A stretch of DNA of 64,000 nucleotides from Pterois miles (lineage: Eukaryota; Chordata; Actinopteri; Perciformes; Scorpaenidae), in the NCBI GenBank assembly GCA_947000775.1, contig CAMQGK010000048.1, positions 4,489,001 to 4,553,000 of the forward strand. The letters run 5' to 3'. Made by a program: the position numbers and the translations under genes. A model generated the notes under the pieces. It was not told the DNA's origin and did no database searches. It saw only the letters and a list, made by a program, of their open reading frames with translations. Shown piece after piece: positions 46,940-57,799 of this stretch (its first letter is position 1; every line of letters begins with the position of its first letter).

Positions 46940-47212
46940 CATCAACCTGACTTATTCAAAGTCTCCTGCTGATTTTCCCTCCAAACATTCTTTAATGTTG
47001 AAAGGAGAGCTCACATAGAGAGAACTACTGGTCCATCTGAGCGTTGTCAATAGGGATCAATGTGAACATGGATGAGATCAGAATGTGTGTGAATTAAGGA
47101 TAAATTATGTCATAAATTCAGTGTGTCGTTGTTCATGATAATGGGCCTTTGTTGAAGAGAATCCCTGATGATGTGACACTTTCAGCGCTCCCTGTGGCAC
47201 ATTTAGCCCTCC

Positions 47213-47326
47213 ATTTAGCCGGATGTCCATTTATGCGGATGTCCATTTATGCTGATGTCCATTTATGCTGATGTCCATTTAGCTGGATGTCCATTTATGC
47301 TTATGTCCATTTATGCGGATGTCCAC
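47213..47326. repeat. 16-bp tandem repeat
   Basis: About seven copies of GATGTCCATTTATGC with one-base variants (GCGG, GCTG, GCTT). Confidence 0.9.
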
Positions 47327-49672
47327 GTATTTGCGAAGGGATGCCCGGACCTCTGTTGAGTGGTGGCTTCTCTACTTTGACACAGGTGGCCTCTTTCACT
47401 CCTCTTTCCATCCTGTCCAAAACATGCATGTTATTGTCCTCCAGTGTCCCTCATCCTTCAGGTGGAGGTCCACCGCTGAGTCCAGACCTCAGGAGTAAAT
47501 CTGTGCAGTCCTCAGTGCATCGGACTGCAGACGCCAGCTTACTTTGCTTGTGTTTGGGTGTGTGGTTTTTAGGGAGGACCGGTTTCTGTCTGAGGGTGTT
47601 GCTGGGTTTGAAAAACGCAGAGAGGCGGTGTTGGTTAAGGATCCTCCTGTTTCTCCAGACAAGTAGGGGACGATGATCCGTCTGTCCTCCTTTTATTCTC
47701 CACTAGACCCTCTATTCATCCCAGAGACCCGCCAAGTGGTCCTGGTTCCAACACAACGTTAACCAAATCTTCACATCCATGTGTGTTTGTGTGTGTGTGT
47801 GTGTGTTTGTACTATATATAATGTTGTTATAATCAACTAACAAAGAAAAAAGGCAAAACATTTCATCATGTTAAAACTATGTATTTATGCTTTAAGGGGT
47901 GTTTCATTGTAACAGTCCTCCATGTTACAGCATGAAATGTGAAGAAGTGCTTGTTTTATATGTGGACTGTTTGATTGGAAAGGTTATGAAACTGTAGAGC
48001 TTCATAACCTTTTTCATCCCATCAAATTAGCAGCATATGTGTCATCTACACAGTCTGAATCTGTCCGGGATCTGTGGACATTTATTTTATTTTGAGAGAT
48101 TATTAGAGTATTAGTTTTTCGTAATGCAGCGAATCTTCACAAGACTGGCCATGTTTATTAAATGCATTAAACCCCTTTAATAAACCTGAGTGTTTGAGTA
48201 TTGAACATAAAACACGCTGAAGGTGTCTGAGCTGCGTCTTGACACCGAGGGCCCAGCGGACCCCTCAGCAATCACAGCGAATGATCCGCTGCACACACAT
48301 CACACACCAGGGAACTGTGTGTGCGTCTGCAGTTTGATGTGTGTGTGCCCCCCATGCTTTCCTCTAACATCAGTGCTTGTGGTCTCTGATAGCCAGGAGG
48401 GGTCCTGAAAGGAGGACGATCCACTGTCACTGTCTGTCTTCAGAGAGGGAGGAGGTGACCATAGCAACACAGCATCACATGTTAAACATATCATCTCTGT
48501 CTCCTAATCACAATGATGAACACCATCATCTGCCCGTCACATGGGTGAGGGATAAATGCAGGTGTCACTATTGATCAGTGATCAGCTGAGGCAGATCAGG
48601 AAAAGAGATTCTGCAAGACTTTTATTAAACGCATCATGATGCACTTTCCATCCAAAGCCACATGCAGCTCTGCACACTGAAACTGTAAATGCAGACAAAC
48701 CGAGGCATTGATCGTACAGAGTGATTAACAGCCATAAACCCACAGTAACTGTGGGCTGCCTCCCCAGCTTCTCTGTCAAACAGCATCATGCTGATCTCCT
48801 CATGAGCCCTCAGTCGGTTTCACTGGACGATAAAAATAGAGAAAGAGTAGTAATGTGATGGGAAGCCACAGATGCTTGCAGAGAAGGATGGAATGAAGGA
48901 TGTTCAGGGAGTGGGAGAATTAAAATTCATTGGAGGTTAGAAGACGGAACGAGCAGCGAGGGATGGGAGAGTCGAGGAAGGGGTGGGGGAGGGTAGAAGA
49001 AGAAGACGGAGGGATGGAAAAGTGGAGGGGGAAGGGGATGAGAAAAAAATTGCCTCAATTAGCTGATAGGGCTGCCACGGCAACAGTGTTTGAGTCGTTG
49101 CCATGGTGACTTGGATGCAGCGACTTCCCCAATGAGGCCAGGTGAAAGAGCGGGGGAGCTGATGATGATGATGGTGGTGTTTTGAGGTGAAGGGGTGAAG
49201 TGAGAGAGGAGAGATGGAAGAAAGAGTGTACTGTATTATAGAAGAAAGAAGAGAAAGATGGATGGATGGATGGAGTGATGTGAGAGGAGGGAGACGGCAG
49301 TGGCTTCATACAGCAGAGAGATGGAGGGAGGAGAGAGAAGAATCAATGTGCTGTAGTTCTGTCAATGAAGAGGGGAGTGATTATTGTCAAAGAGATAATG
49401 ATGACAGAGAGAGAGAATGGAGAGAAGAACAGAACAGATAGAGGAGATGGTGGAAAGAGGAGTGGAGAGGTGGGAGGTGACAGAAAGAGGAGAAAAGAAA
49501 TGACAAAAATCAATTGAGAGCAATAAGAGATGTGAAGCAAAATGAAGTGAAAAATAAATCAGGAAGATGGAAATAATGAAACTATTGATGAGGATGAGAT
49601 GAAGAGAAGAACAGAAGAAAAAACTGAGAGACTGGAAGGAGAAGTCAATAGTGACGCCTCGATACAGAGGAA
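47327..49672. other. No gene recognised
   Basis: Single-copy-looking DNA with a (GT)n run near 47778-47805 and a GATGGATGG run near 49258-49275. It grades into a purine-rich tract at about 48880-49670 (GAGAGG/GAAGA). Short frames on both strands have no recognisable domain. Confidence 0.6.
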
Positions 49673-50242
49673 TGGGTGGTGGTGGGTGGTGGTAGTGGGT
49701 GGTAGGTGGTGGTAGTGGGTGGTAGGTGGTGGTAGTGGGTGGTAGATGTTGGTAGTGGGTGGTAGATGGGTGGTGGTATATGGTGGTAGGTGGTGGCAGT
49801 GGGTGGTAGTGGGTGGTAGGTGGTGGTAGTGGGTGGTAGGTGGTGGTAGTGGGTGGTAGTGGGTGGTAGGTGGTGGTAGTGGGTGGTAGGTGGTGGTAGT
49901 GGGTGGTAGATGGTGGTAGTGGGTGGTAGGTGGTGGTAGTGGGTGGTAGGTGGTGGTAGTGGGTGGTAGATGGGGTGGTGGTATATGGTGGTAGGTGGTG
50001 GCAGTGGGTGGTAGTGGGTGGTAGGTGGTGGTAGTGGGTGGTAGGTGGTGGTAGGTGGTGGTATATGGTGGTAGTTGGAGGTAGTTGGTGGTATATGGTG
50101 GTAGTTGGTGGTATATGGTGGTAGTTGGAGGTAGTTGGTGGTATATGGTGGTAGTTGGTGGTATATGGTGGTAGTTGGAGGTATTTGGTGGTATATGGTG
50201 GTAGTTGGTGGTATATGGTGGTAGTTGGAGGTAGTTGGTGGT
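49673..50242. repeat. G/T-rich minisatellite in two zones
   Basis: Zone one (to about 50065) is built of GGTGGTAGTGGGTGGTA units about 17 bp long. Zone two is built of GGTAGTTGGTGGTATATGGT units about 20 bp long. A block with GATGGGTGGTGGTATATGG recurs near 49765 and, with one extra G, near 49970. The Thr/Pro/Tyr/His open frames on the minus strand are artefacts. Confidence 0.92.
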
Positions 50243-50974
50243 CCCTCATTTGTCTCTGTGTGAAAGGCAGTTTGAAGGAAACTGCTTGTCAATAGCATGA
50301 TGTCAATATCTTCATTCTCTGCTAGCACGAGACACTACAGGGGGACAGGGTACATACACAAAAATATCAATACGATAAATCATTGTCTTAATGGAAGTAA
50401 TCAACAGGAAGTTTAATGGTGATTCTGTTAGAATACAATGAACAAAATATCAACAAAATACTTTGAACCAAGAATTTTGAACCAAGCTTCATCCAGTGTT
50501 CATTTACTTTATTCACAAAAACAAATGTAAATTTAGGGGATCAGAGATCATGAAACACATTTGATGCTGTTTACTGAGACTTTCTTCCTTCCCATACATT
50601 TCTATGAAGTCAGCAGCAGCATCTGAAGTGATGGTTAACCCAAATTACAAAAAAATAAAAACAAAACAGTTTCTCACTGAAATCCATCGAGCCATTGATA
50701 TAGTTTGGTTTGTTTCATGGTGCTCACAGCATCAAAAGATGACATTTAAATAAGACTAATAGTCCAAAGCCATGCTAGAGGCTCTGTGGAACCATATATA
50801 ATCACAGAGCTGCTGTGAGCTAAATGCTAACATTAATACTCTGGATAACTCACCTACCTCATAACCTACAAAATCCCTACCAGTTAAACATCCATGCAAA
50901 AAGCAAAGCAACAAAAAGCAGGCTGTATATGTAGATAAAAAAATGACAGCTCCACCTACTACTGGGAAATCACA
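50243..50974. other. No gene recognised
   Basis: AT-rich unique sequence up to the Rex1-like tail insertion. Confidence 0.6.
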
Positions 50975-51150
50975 TAAGATAAGATATTCCTTTATTAGTC
51001 CCACAGTGGAGAAATTTACATGTTACAGCAGCAAGGTGGATAGTGCAATAAACAAGAAGCATAGATTTTAAGAGTATTAATACAAATAAATAAAACAATA
51101 TATACATAATAGAAAAGTAAAGCTAAAATATGTCCAGCATATTAAAAAAT

Positions 51151-51162
51151 ATAATTGTCCAG
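51151..51162. repeat. Left target-site duplication of the RTE LINE
   Basis: ATAATTGTCCAG here is identical to 53517-53528. The two copies abut the 5'-truncated start (51163) and the GATGAA tail (53516). Confidence 0.9.
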
Positions 51163-53516
51163 GATGCTCATAAGTGTACTTGGTACCAGAGCACCCTAGG
51201 CCGAAGATCGATGATCGATTTTGTGATCGTATCATCCGATCTGAGGCCGCATGTTTTGGACACTCGGGTAAAGAGAGGGGCAGAGCTGTCAACTGATCAC
51301 CATCTGGTGGTGAGTTGGATCAGAGGGTGGGGGAAGACTCTGGATAGACCTGGTAAACCCAAACGTGTAGTGCAGGTGAACTGGGAACGTCTGGAGGAGG
51401 CCCCTATCCAAGAGATCTTCAACTCACACCTCCGGTTGAGCTTTTCTAGCATTCCTGTGGAGGCTGGGGGCATTGAACCTGAGTGGGCGATGTTCAAAGC
51501 TTCCATTGCTGAAGCTGCGGCGGTGAGCTGTGGCCTGCGGGTCTTAGGTGCCTCAAGGGGCGGTAACCCTCGAACACCGTGGTGGACACCGGTGGTCAGG
51601 GAAGCTGTCCGACTGAAGAAGGAGTCCTTCCGGGATATGTTATCTCGGAGGACTCCGGAGGCAGTTGCAAGGTACCGACGGGCCCGTGGGGTGGCAGCTG
51701 CTGCCGTAAAGGAGGCAAAGCAGCGGGTGTGGGAGGAGTTCGGAGCAGCGATGGAGAAGGACTTTCGGTCGGCACCAAGGTGCTTCTGGAAAACTGTCCG
51801 GCACCTCAGGAGGGGGAAACGGGAAACCATCCAAGCTGTGTACAGTAAGGATGGGACACTGTTGACCTCAACTGAGGAGGTAACCGGGCAGTGGAAGGAG
51901 CACTTTGAGGAACTCCTAAACCCGACTGATACGCCCTCTCTTGTAGAGGCAGAGCTGGAAGCTGATGGGGGATCGTCGTCAATTTCCCTAGGGGAAGTCA
52001 CTGAGGTAGTTAAACAGCTCCGCAGTGGCAAGGCCCCGGGGATTGACGAGATTCGCCCAGAAATGCTGAAGGTTCTGGGTGTGGAGGGGCTGTCGTGGAT
52101 GACACGCCTCTTCAACATTGCGTGGAAGTCGGGGACAGTGCCTAAAGAGTGGCAGACCGGGGTGGTGGTTCCCCTGTTCAAAAAGGGGGACCAGAGAGTG
52201 TGTGCCAATTACAGGGGTATCACACTACTCAGCCTCCCTGGTAAAGTCTACTCTAGGGTGCTGGATAGGAGGGTCCGGCCGATAGTCGAACCTCAGATTG
52301 AAGAGGAACAATGCGGATTTCGTCCTGGCCGTGGAACAACGGACCAGCTCTTCACTCTCACAAGGATCCTTGAGGGGGCCTGGAAGTATGCCCATCCAGT
52401 CTACATGTGTTTTGTAGACTTGGAGAAGGCGTACGATCGGGTCCCCCGGGGTATACTGTGGGAGGTGCTGCGGGAGTATGGGGTGAGGGGGTCACTTCTC
52501 AGGGCCATCCAATCCCTGTACTCCCAAAGCGAGAGCTGCGTCCGGGTTCTCGGCAGTAAGTCGGACTCGTTTCCGGTGGCCGTTGGCCTTCGCCAGGGTT
52601 GCGCCTTGTCTCCAATCCTGTTCGTGATATTCATGGACAGGATATCGAGGCGTAGTCGGGGGGCGGAGGGTTTGCAGATTGGTGTGCTGAGGATCTCATC
52701 GCTGCTTTTTGCAGATGATGTGGTTCTGCTGGCATCATCAGTCTGTGACCTCCAGCGCTCACTGGATCGGTTCGCAGCCGAGTGTGAAGCAGCTGGGATG
52801 AGGATCAGCACCTCAAAATCGGAGGCCATGGTTCTCAGCAGGAAACCGATGGATTGTCTACTCCAGGTAGGGAATGAGTCTTTACCCCAAGTGAAGGAGT
52901 TCAAGTACCTTGGGGTCTTGTTCACGAGTGAGGGAACAATGGAACGTGAGATTGGCCGGAGAATCAGCAGCGGGGGCGGTATTGCAGTCGCTGTACTGCA
53001 CCGTTGTGACGAAGAGAGAGTTGAGCCGGAAGGCAAAGCTCTCTATCTACCGGTCAATCTTCGTGCCTACTCTCACCTATGATCATGAGGGCTGGGTCAT
53101 GACCGAAAGAACTAGATCGCGAGTACAAGCGGCCGAAATGGGTTTCCTCAGGAGGGTGGCTGGCATCTCCCTTAGAGATAAGGTGAGAAGCTCAGTCATC
53201 CGTGAGGGACTCGGAGTAGAGCCGCTGCTCCTTTGCGTTGAAAGGAGCCAGTTGAGGTAGTTCGGGCATCTGGTAAGGATGCCTCCTGGGCGCCTCCCTA
53301 GGGAGGTGTTCCAGGCACGACCAGCTGGGAGGAGACCCCGGGGACGACCCAGGACTAGATGGAGAGATTATATCTCCACTCTGGCCTGGGAACGCCTCGG
53401 GATCCCCCAATCAGAGCTGGTTAATGTGGCCCGGGAAAGGGAAGTTTGGGGTCCCCTGCTGGAGCTGTTGCCCCCGCGACTCGACCCCGGATAAGCGGTT
53501 GAAGATGAAGATGAAG
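51163..53516 (+). pseudogene. RTE-type (Rex3/Expander-like) LINE, 5' truncated
   Basis: The coding region opens in the end of an apurinic-type endonuclease (MIDFVIVSSDLRPHVLDTRV, then STDHHLVVSWIR, the DHH motif near residue 56 counting from 51130). The reverse transcriptase follows: GKAPGIDEIRPEM (about residue 300), YRGITLLSLPGKVYSRVL, EEQCGFRPGRGT, FVDLEKAYDRVPR (first catalytic Asp about residue 430), GLRQGCALSPILFVIFMDRI, LLFADDVVLLASS (about residue 527) and KEFKYLGVLF. A frameshift near 52975 at a GGGGGCGG run moves the C-terminus into another frame (VVTKRELSRKAKLSIYRSIF). A TAG at 53258-53260 interrupts before FGHLVRMPPGRL-like sequence at 53261-53490. The element ends GGATAAGCGGTTGAAGATGA with two more GATGAA-type steps. 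A perfect 12-bp target duplication flanks it. The catalytic residues are intact, so decay is recent; Rex3 is my best family guess from the tail. Confidence 0.88.
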
Positions 53517-53528
53517 ATAATTGTCCAG
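53517..53528. repeat. Right target-site duplication of the RTE LINE
   Basis: Second copy of ATAATTGTCCAG, directly after the LINE tail. It restores the interrupted Rex1-like tail when paired with 51151-51162. Confidence 0.9.
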
Positions 53529-53803
53529 TTGCTATAGTTGAGCAGATGATATAATTGCACATATACACAACACAAATATCATCACTATCATCACATCACT
53601 ATCATGACCCTGTCCTAAAGACACATGACACGTCATGGTCATTCTCAAAGGGCTCCGTTGACCTCTGACCTCCAGATGTGTGAATGTAAATGGGTTCTCT
53701 GGGTCCCCACCAGTCTCCATATAAAGAGTGGAGAACACCACATGAGGAGGAGGTCGGAGGGGATGACTGATATACAAGACTTTCACCCAGGAGACTGGCG
53801 TTC

Positions 53804-53906
53804 ATGTCCCTATCTCTATATCTATCTATATCTATCTCTCTTTATACATATATCTATATCTATCTCTATAGCTATCTCTATCTATATCTATCTATCTATC
53901 TATCTC
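53804..53906. repeat. Degenerate TATC/TATA microsatellite
   Basis: Runs of TATC with TCTATA interruptions lie just left of the Tc1 insertion. Confidence 0.9.
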
Positions 53907-54164
53907 GCGAAAAATATGGTACATATACAGTACAGACCAAAAGTTTGGACACACCTTCTCATTCAAAGAGTTTTCTTTATTTTCATGACTATGAAAATTG
54001 TAGATTCACACTGAAGGCATCAAAACTATGAATTAACACATGTGGAAATATGTACTTAACAAAAAAGTGTGAAACAACTGAAAATACCCTTTATATTGTA
54101 GTTTCTTCAAAGTAGCCTCCTTTTGCTCTGATTACTGCTCCACACACTCTGCATCCTCTTGATG

Positions 54165-54996
54165 AGCTTCAAGAGGTCGTCACCTGAAATGGTCTCCAAC
54201 AGTCTTGAAGGAGTTCCCAGAGATGCTTAGCACTTGTTGGCCCTTTTGCCTTCACTCTGCGGTCCAGCTCACCCCAAACCATCTGGATCGGGTTCAGGTC
54301 CGGTGACTGTGGAGGCCAGGTCATCTGGTCCAGCACCCCATCACTCTCCTTCTTGGTCAAATAGCCCTCACACAGCCTGGAGGTGTGTTTGGGCTCATTG
54401 TCCTGTTGAAAAATAAATGATGGTCCAACTAAACGCAGACCGGATGGAATAGCATGCCGCTGCAAGATGCTGTGGTAGCCATGCTGGTTCAGTAGGCCTT
54501 CAGTTTGAATAAATCCCCAACAGTGTCACCAGCAAAGCCCCCCCACACCATCACACCTCCTCCTCCAGGCTTCACGGTGGGAACCAGGCATGTAGAGTCC
54601 ATCCGTTCACCTTTTCTGGTTCCACAAAGACACGGTGGTTGGAACCAAAGATCTCAGATCTGGACTCATCAGACCAAAGCCCAGATTTCCACTGGTCTAA
54701 TGTCCATTCCTGGTGGTCTTTAGCCCAAACAAGTCTCTCTGCTTGTTGCCTGTCCTTAGCAGTGGTTTCCTAGCAGCTATTCTACCATGAAGGCCTGATT
54801 CACACAGTCTCCTCTTAACAGTTGTTCTAGAGATGTGTCTGCTGCTAGAACTCTGTGTGGCATTGACCTGGTCTCTAGTCTGAGCTGCTGTTAACCTGCC
54901 ATTTCTGAGGCCGGTGACTCGGATGAACTGATCCTCCTCAGCAGAGGTGACTCTTGGTCTTCCTTTCCTGGGGCGGTCCTTATGTGAGCCACTTTC
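54165..54996 (-). pseudogene. Tc1-like transposase, interrupted
   Basis: On the minus strand the main body runs from 54996 down to about 54165. GSHKDRPRKGRPRVTSAEED and SRTTVKRRLCESGLHGRIAA are the second helix-turn-helix part of the paired-like DNA-binding domain. FIFQQDNEPKHTS and WPPQSPDLNPIQMVWGELDR carry the last part of the DDE catalytic triad (DN, then the DLNPIE-type motif with Gln in place of Glu here). An in-frame ATG for the true N-terminus lies far away at 59635-59633, beyond the LINE insertion. One base also appears to be missing shortly after that start. The middle part (about 54466-54696) is out of frame. Three independent lesions mean the enzyme is dead. Confidence 0.85.
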
Positions 54997-55283
54997 TTTA
55001 AGATAAGATAAGATAAGATATTCCTTTATTAGTCCCACAGTGGGGAAATTCACACATTACAGCAGCAAAGTGGATAGTGCAATAAAAGACAAGAAGCATA
55101 GATTTAAAAACAGTATTAATACAAATAAAATAAATTACTATATACATAATAGAAAAGTAAAGCCAGAAATATGTCCATATATCAATAAATAATTGTCCAG
55201 TTACTATGATTTGCCAGATGATATAATTGCATGAGTTCTTATTGCACTTATGTCTGGTGAGTTTGTTGTGGATGTGACTGTGT

Positions 55284-55334
<51 letters not shown>

Positions 55335-55890
55335 CTTTATTGATCCCAAGTTGGGAAATTGTGGTGTTACAGCAGCAGGTTATCAGCACAATAAACATGA
55401 GAGAATATACACATCTATGTACACGTAAAAAAGAGAATATACACATCTGTACTAAGTGTGAAGTATATACAGAGAATCTTGTTATAAACTAATCTAATTC
55501 TAAGAAATGTAAACATTATACACTATAATAATAAAATAATGATATGATATAATGTTATAGTATATAATGTAATGTTGCATAACATAACATGATATGTATG
55601 TATGATATATATCATATAATATAAGTAGAAATAGATATATAGAGCTGTGGTATAATAACATAATACAATATACACGACAATACACAATATAACTTAATGT
55701 AATACTGTATAATGCCATATAATACACTTGACCAACACTTAGCTGGGGGTCTATTAATCACCCTAAATATAAAAAATATAGAAGAGATAAAGAATAACAC
55801 TCTCTATATACAGTCAGTAGTGCAGATGTTAATGTTAAATTGTGCAGTGTCAGATGTCAGGGGGAGCAGAGAGCTCTCTGCCAGCCAGAG

Positions 55891-57049
55891 GTTAGTGTTA
55901 GTGTTAGGGCCAGTGCCAGTGCCAGTGCCAGGGCCAGTGCCAGTGCCAGGGCCAGTGCCAGTGCCAGGGCCAGTGCCAGGGCCAGTGCCAGTGCCAGGGC
56001 CAGTGCCAGGGCCAGTGCCAGCGCCAGGGCCAGGGCCAGTGCCAGTGCCAGCGCCAGTGCCAGTGCCAGGGCCAGTGCCAGCGCCAGTGCCAGGGCCAGC
56101 GCCAGCGCCAGGGCCAGCGCCAGGGCCAGCGCCAGCGCCAGGGCCAGGGCCAGCGCCAGTGCCAGGGCCAGCGCCAGGGCCAGTGCCAGGGCCAGCGCCA
56201 GGCCAGGGCCAGGCCAGGCCAGCGCCAGCGCCAGGGCCAGCGCCAGCGCCAGGGCCAGCGCCAGCGCCAGGGCCACGGCCAGGGCCAGTGCCAGGGCCAG
56301 CGCCAGCGCCAGGGCCAGTGCCAGGGCCAGCGCCAGCGCCAGGGCCAGGGCCAGCGCCAGGGCCAGCGCCAGCGCCAGGGCCAGGGCCAGGACCAGCGCC
56401 AGCGCCAGGGCCAGCGCCAGCGCCAGGGCCAGGGCCAGCGCCAGCGCCAGCGCCAGGGCCAGGGCCAGGGCCAGCGCCAGCGCCAGGGCCAGCGCCAGCG
56501 CCAGGGCCAGCGCCAGCGCCAGGGCCAGGGCCAGGACCAGCGCCAGGCCAGGGCCAGCGCCAGGGCCAGCGCCAGCGCCAGGGCCAGCGCCAGCGCCAGC
56601 GCCAGGGCCAGCGCCAGGGCCAGCGCCTGCGCCAGGCCAGCGCCAGGGCCAGCGCCAGGGCCAGGGCCAGCGCCAGCGCCAGGGCCCGGCGCCAGGCCAG
56701 GGCCAGCGCCAGCGCCAGCGCCAGGGCCAGCGCCAGGGCCAGGGCCAGCGCCAGCGCCAGGGCCAGCGCCAGGACCAGCGCCAGGGCCAGGGCCAGGACC
56801 AGCGCCAGGGCCAGCGCCAGCGCCAGGACCAGCACCAGCGCCAGGGCCAGCGCCAGCGCCAGCGCCAGCGCCAGGACCAGCGCCAGGGCCAGGGCCAGCG
56901 CCAGTGCCAGGACCAGCGCCAGGGCCAGCGCCAGCGCCAGGGCCAGCGCCAGCGCCAGCGCCAGCGCCAGCGCCAGCGCCAGGGCCAGCGCCAGGCCAGG
57001 GCCAGCGCCAGCGCCAGCGCCAGGGCCAGTGCCAGGGCCAAGGCCAGCA
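55891..57049. repeat. GC-rich hexamer array (GCCAGN)
   Basis: About 190 hexamers GCCAGG, GCCAGC or GCCAGT in register, with GCCAGT concentrated at the left edge and a few 5-bp deletions (GGCCAGGCCAGG). All six frames are open for 300-460 residues, giving dipeptide-type proteins (Ala-Ser/Ala-Arg, Pro-Gly/Pro-Ala, Gln-Arg, Ala-Leu, Trp-Arg), so none is a gene. The left flank is the block TGTCAGATGTCAGGGGGAGC. Confidence 0.95.
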
Positions 57050-57098
57050 GTGTTAGATGCCCAGGGGAGCAGGGAGCCTCTGCCAGCCAGAGGTCAAT

Positions 57099-57754
57099 GC
57101 TAGGGCCAGGGCTAGTGCTAGGGCCAGGGCTAGTGCTAGTGCCAGTGCCAGGGCCAGTGCCAGGGCCAGTGCCAGTGCCAGGGTTAGTGCCAGGCTAGGG
57201 CTAGTGCCAGGGCCAGTGCTAGTGCCAGGGCCAGTGCCAGTGCTAGGGTTAGGGTCAGGGTTAGGGTTAGTGTTAGGGTTAGTGCTAGTGCCAGGGTTAG
57301 TGCTAGGGCTAGGGTTAGTGCTAGGGTTAGTGCTAGTGCTAGGCCAGCGCTAGTGCTAGGGCTAGGGTTAGCGTTAGTGTTAGGGTTAGTGTTAGGGTTA
57401 GGATTAGTGTTAGGGTTAGGGTTAGGATTAGTGTTAGGGTTAGTGTTAGGGTTAGTGTTAGGGTTAGTGTTAGTGTTAGGGTTAGTGTTAGTGTTAGTGT
57501 TAGGGTTAGTGTTAGGGTTAGTGTTAGTGTTAGGGTTAGTGTTAGTGTTAGGGTTAGGGTTAGTGTTAGGGTTAGTGTTAGGGTTAGGATTAGTGTTAGG
57601 GTTAGGGTTAGGATTAGTGTTAGGGTTAGTGTTAGGGTTAGTGTTAGTGTTAGGGTTAGTGTTAGTGTTAGTGTTAGGGTTAGTGTTAGTGTTAGGGTTA
57701 GTGTTAGGGTTAGTGTTAGTGTTAGTGTTAGGGTTAGTGTTAGTGTTAGGGTTA
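57099..57754 (+). repeat. Telomere-like hexamer array (GCTAGG to GTTAGG/GTTAGT)
   Basis: Continues the same hexamer register. GCCAGN and GCTAGN mix to about 57350, then GTTAGG and GTTAGT alternate to 57754. Several stretches are pure telomere repeat (TTAGGGTTAGGGTTAGG-like), but most alternate TTAGGG with TTAGTG. Orientation is TTAGGG on the plus strand. The array lies in the 3' untranslated region of LINE copy B, so it is interstitial. Confidence 0.93.
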
Positions 57755-57799
57755 GCAGTGTTAGATGTCAGGGGGAGCAGAGAGCTCTCTGCCAGCCAG

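Larger units (their letters stand above)
50975..53590 (-). mobile_element. Rex1-like LINE 3' end (copy 2), split by an RTE LINE
   Basis: 50975-51162 reads AAGATAAGATATTCCTTTAT, then TAGTCCCACAGTGG and a body ending ATAATTGTCCAG. It resumes at 53517 with ATAATTGTCCAG and continues through GCAGATGATATAATTGCA to about 53560-53590. The two parts joined are collinear with 55003-55240, the 3' end of the Rex1-like LINE inside the Tc1 element. On the minus strand this is a 3' untranslated tail ending in a (CTTAT)n-type repeat. The copy is strongly 5' truncated and non-coding. Confidence 0.75.
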
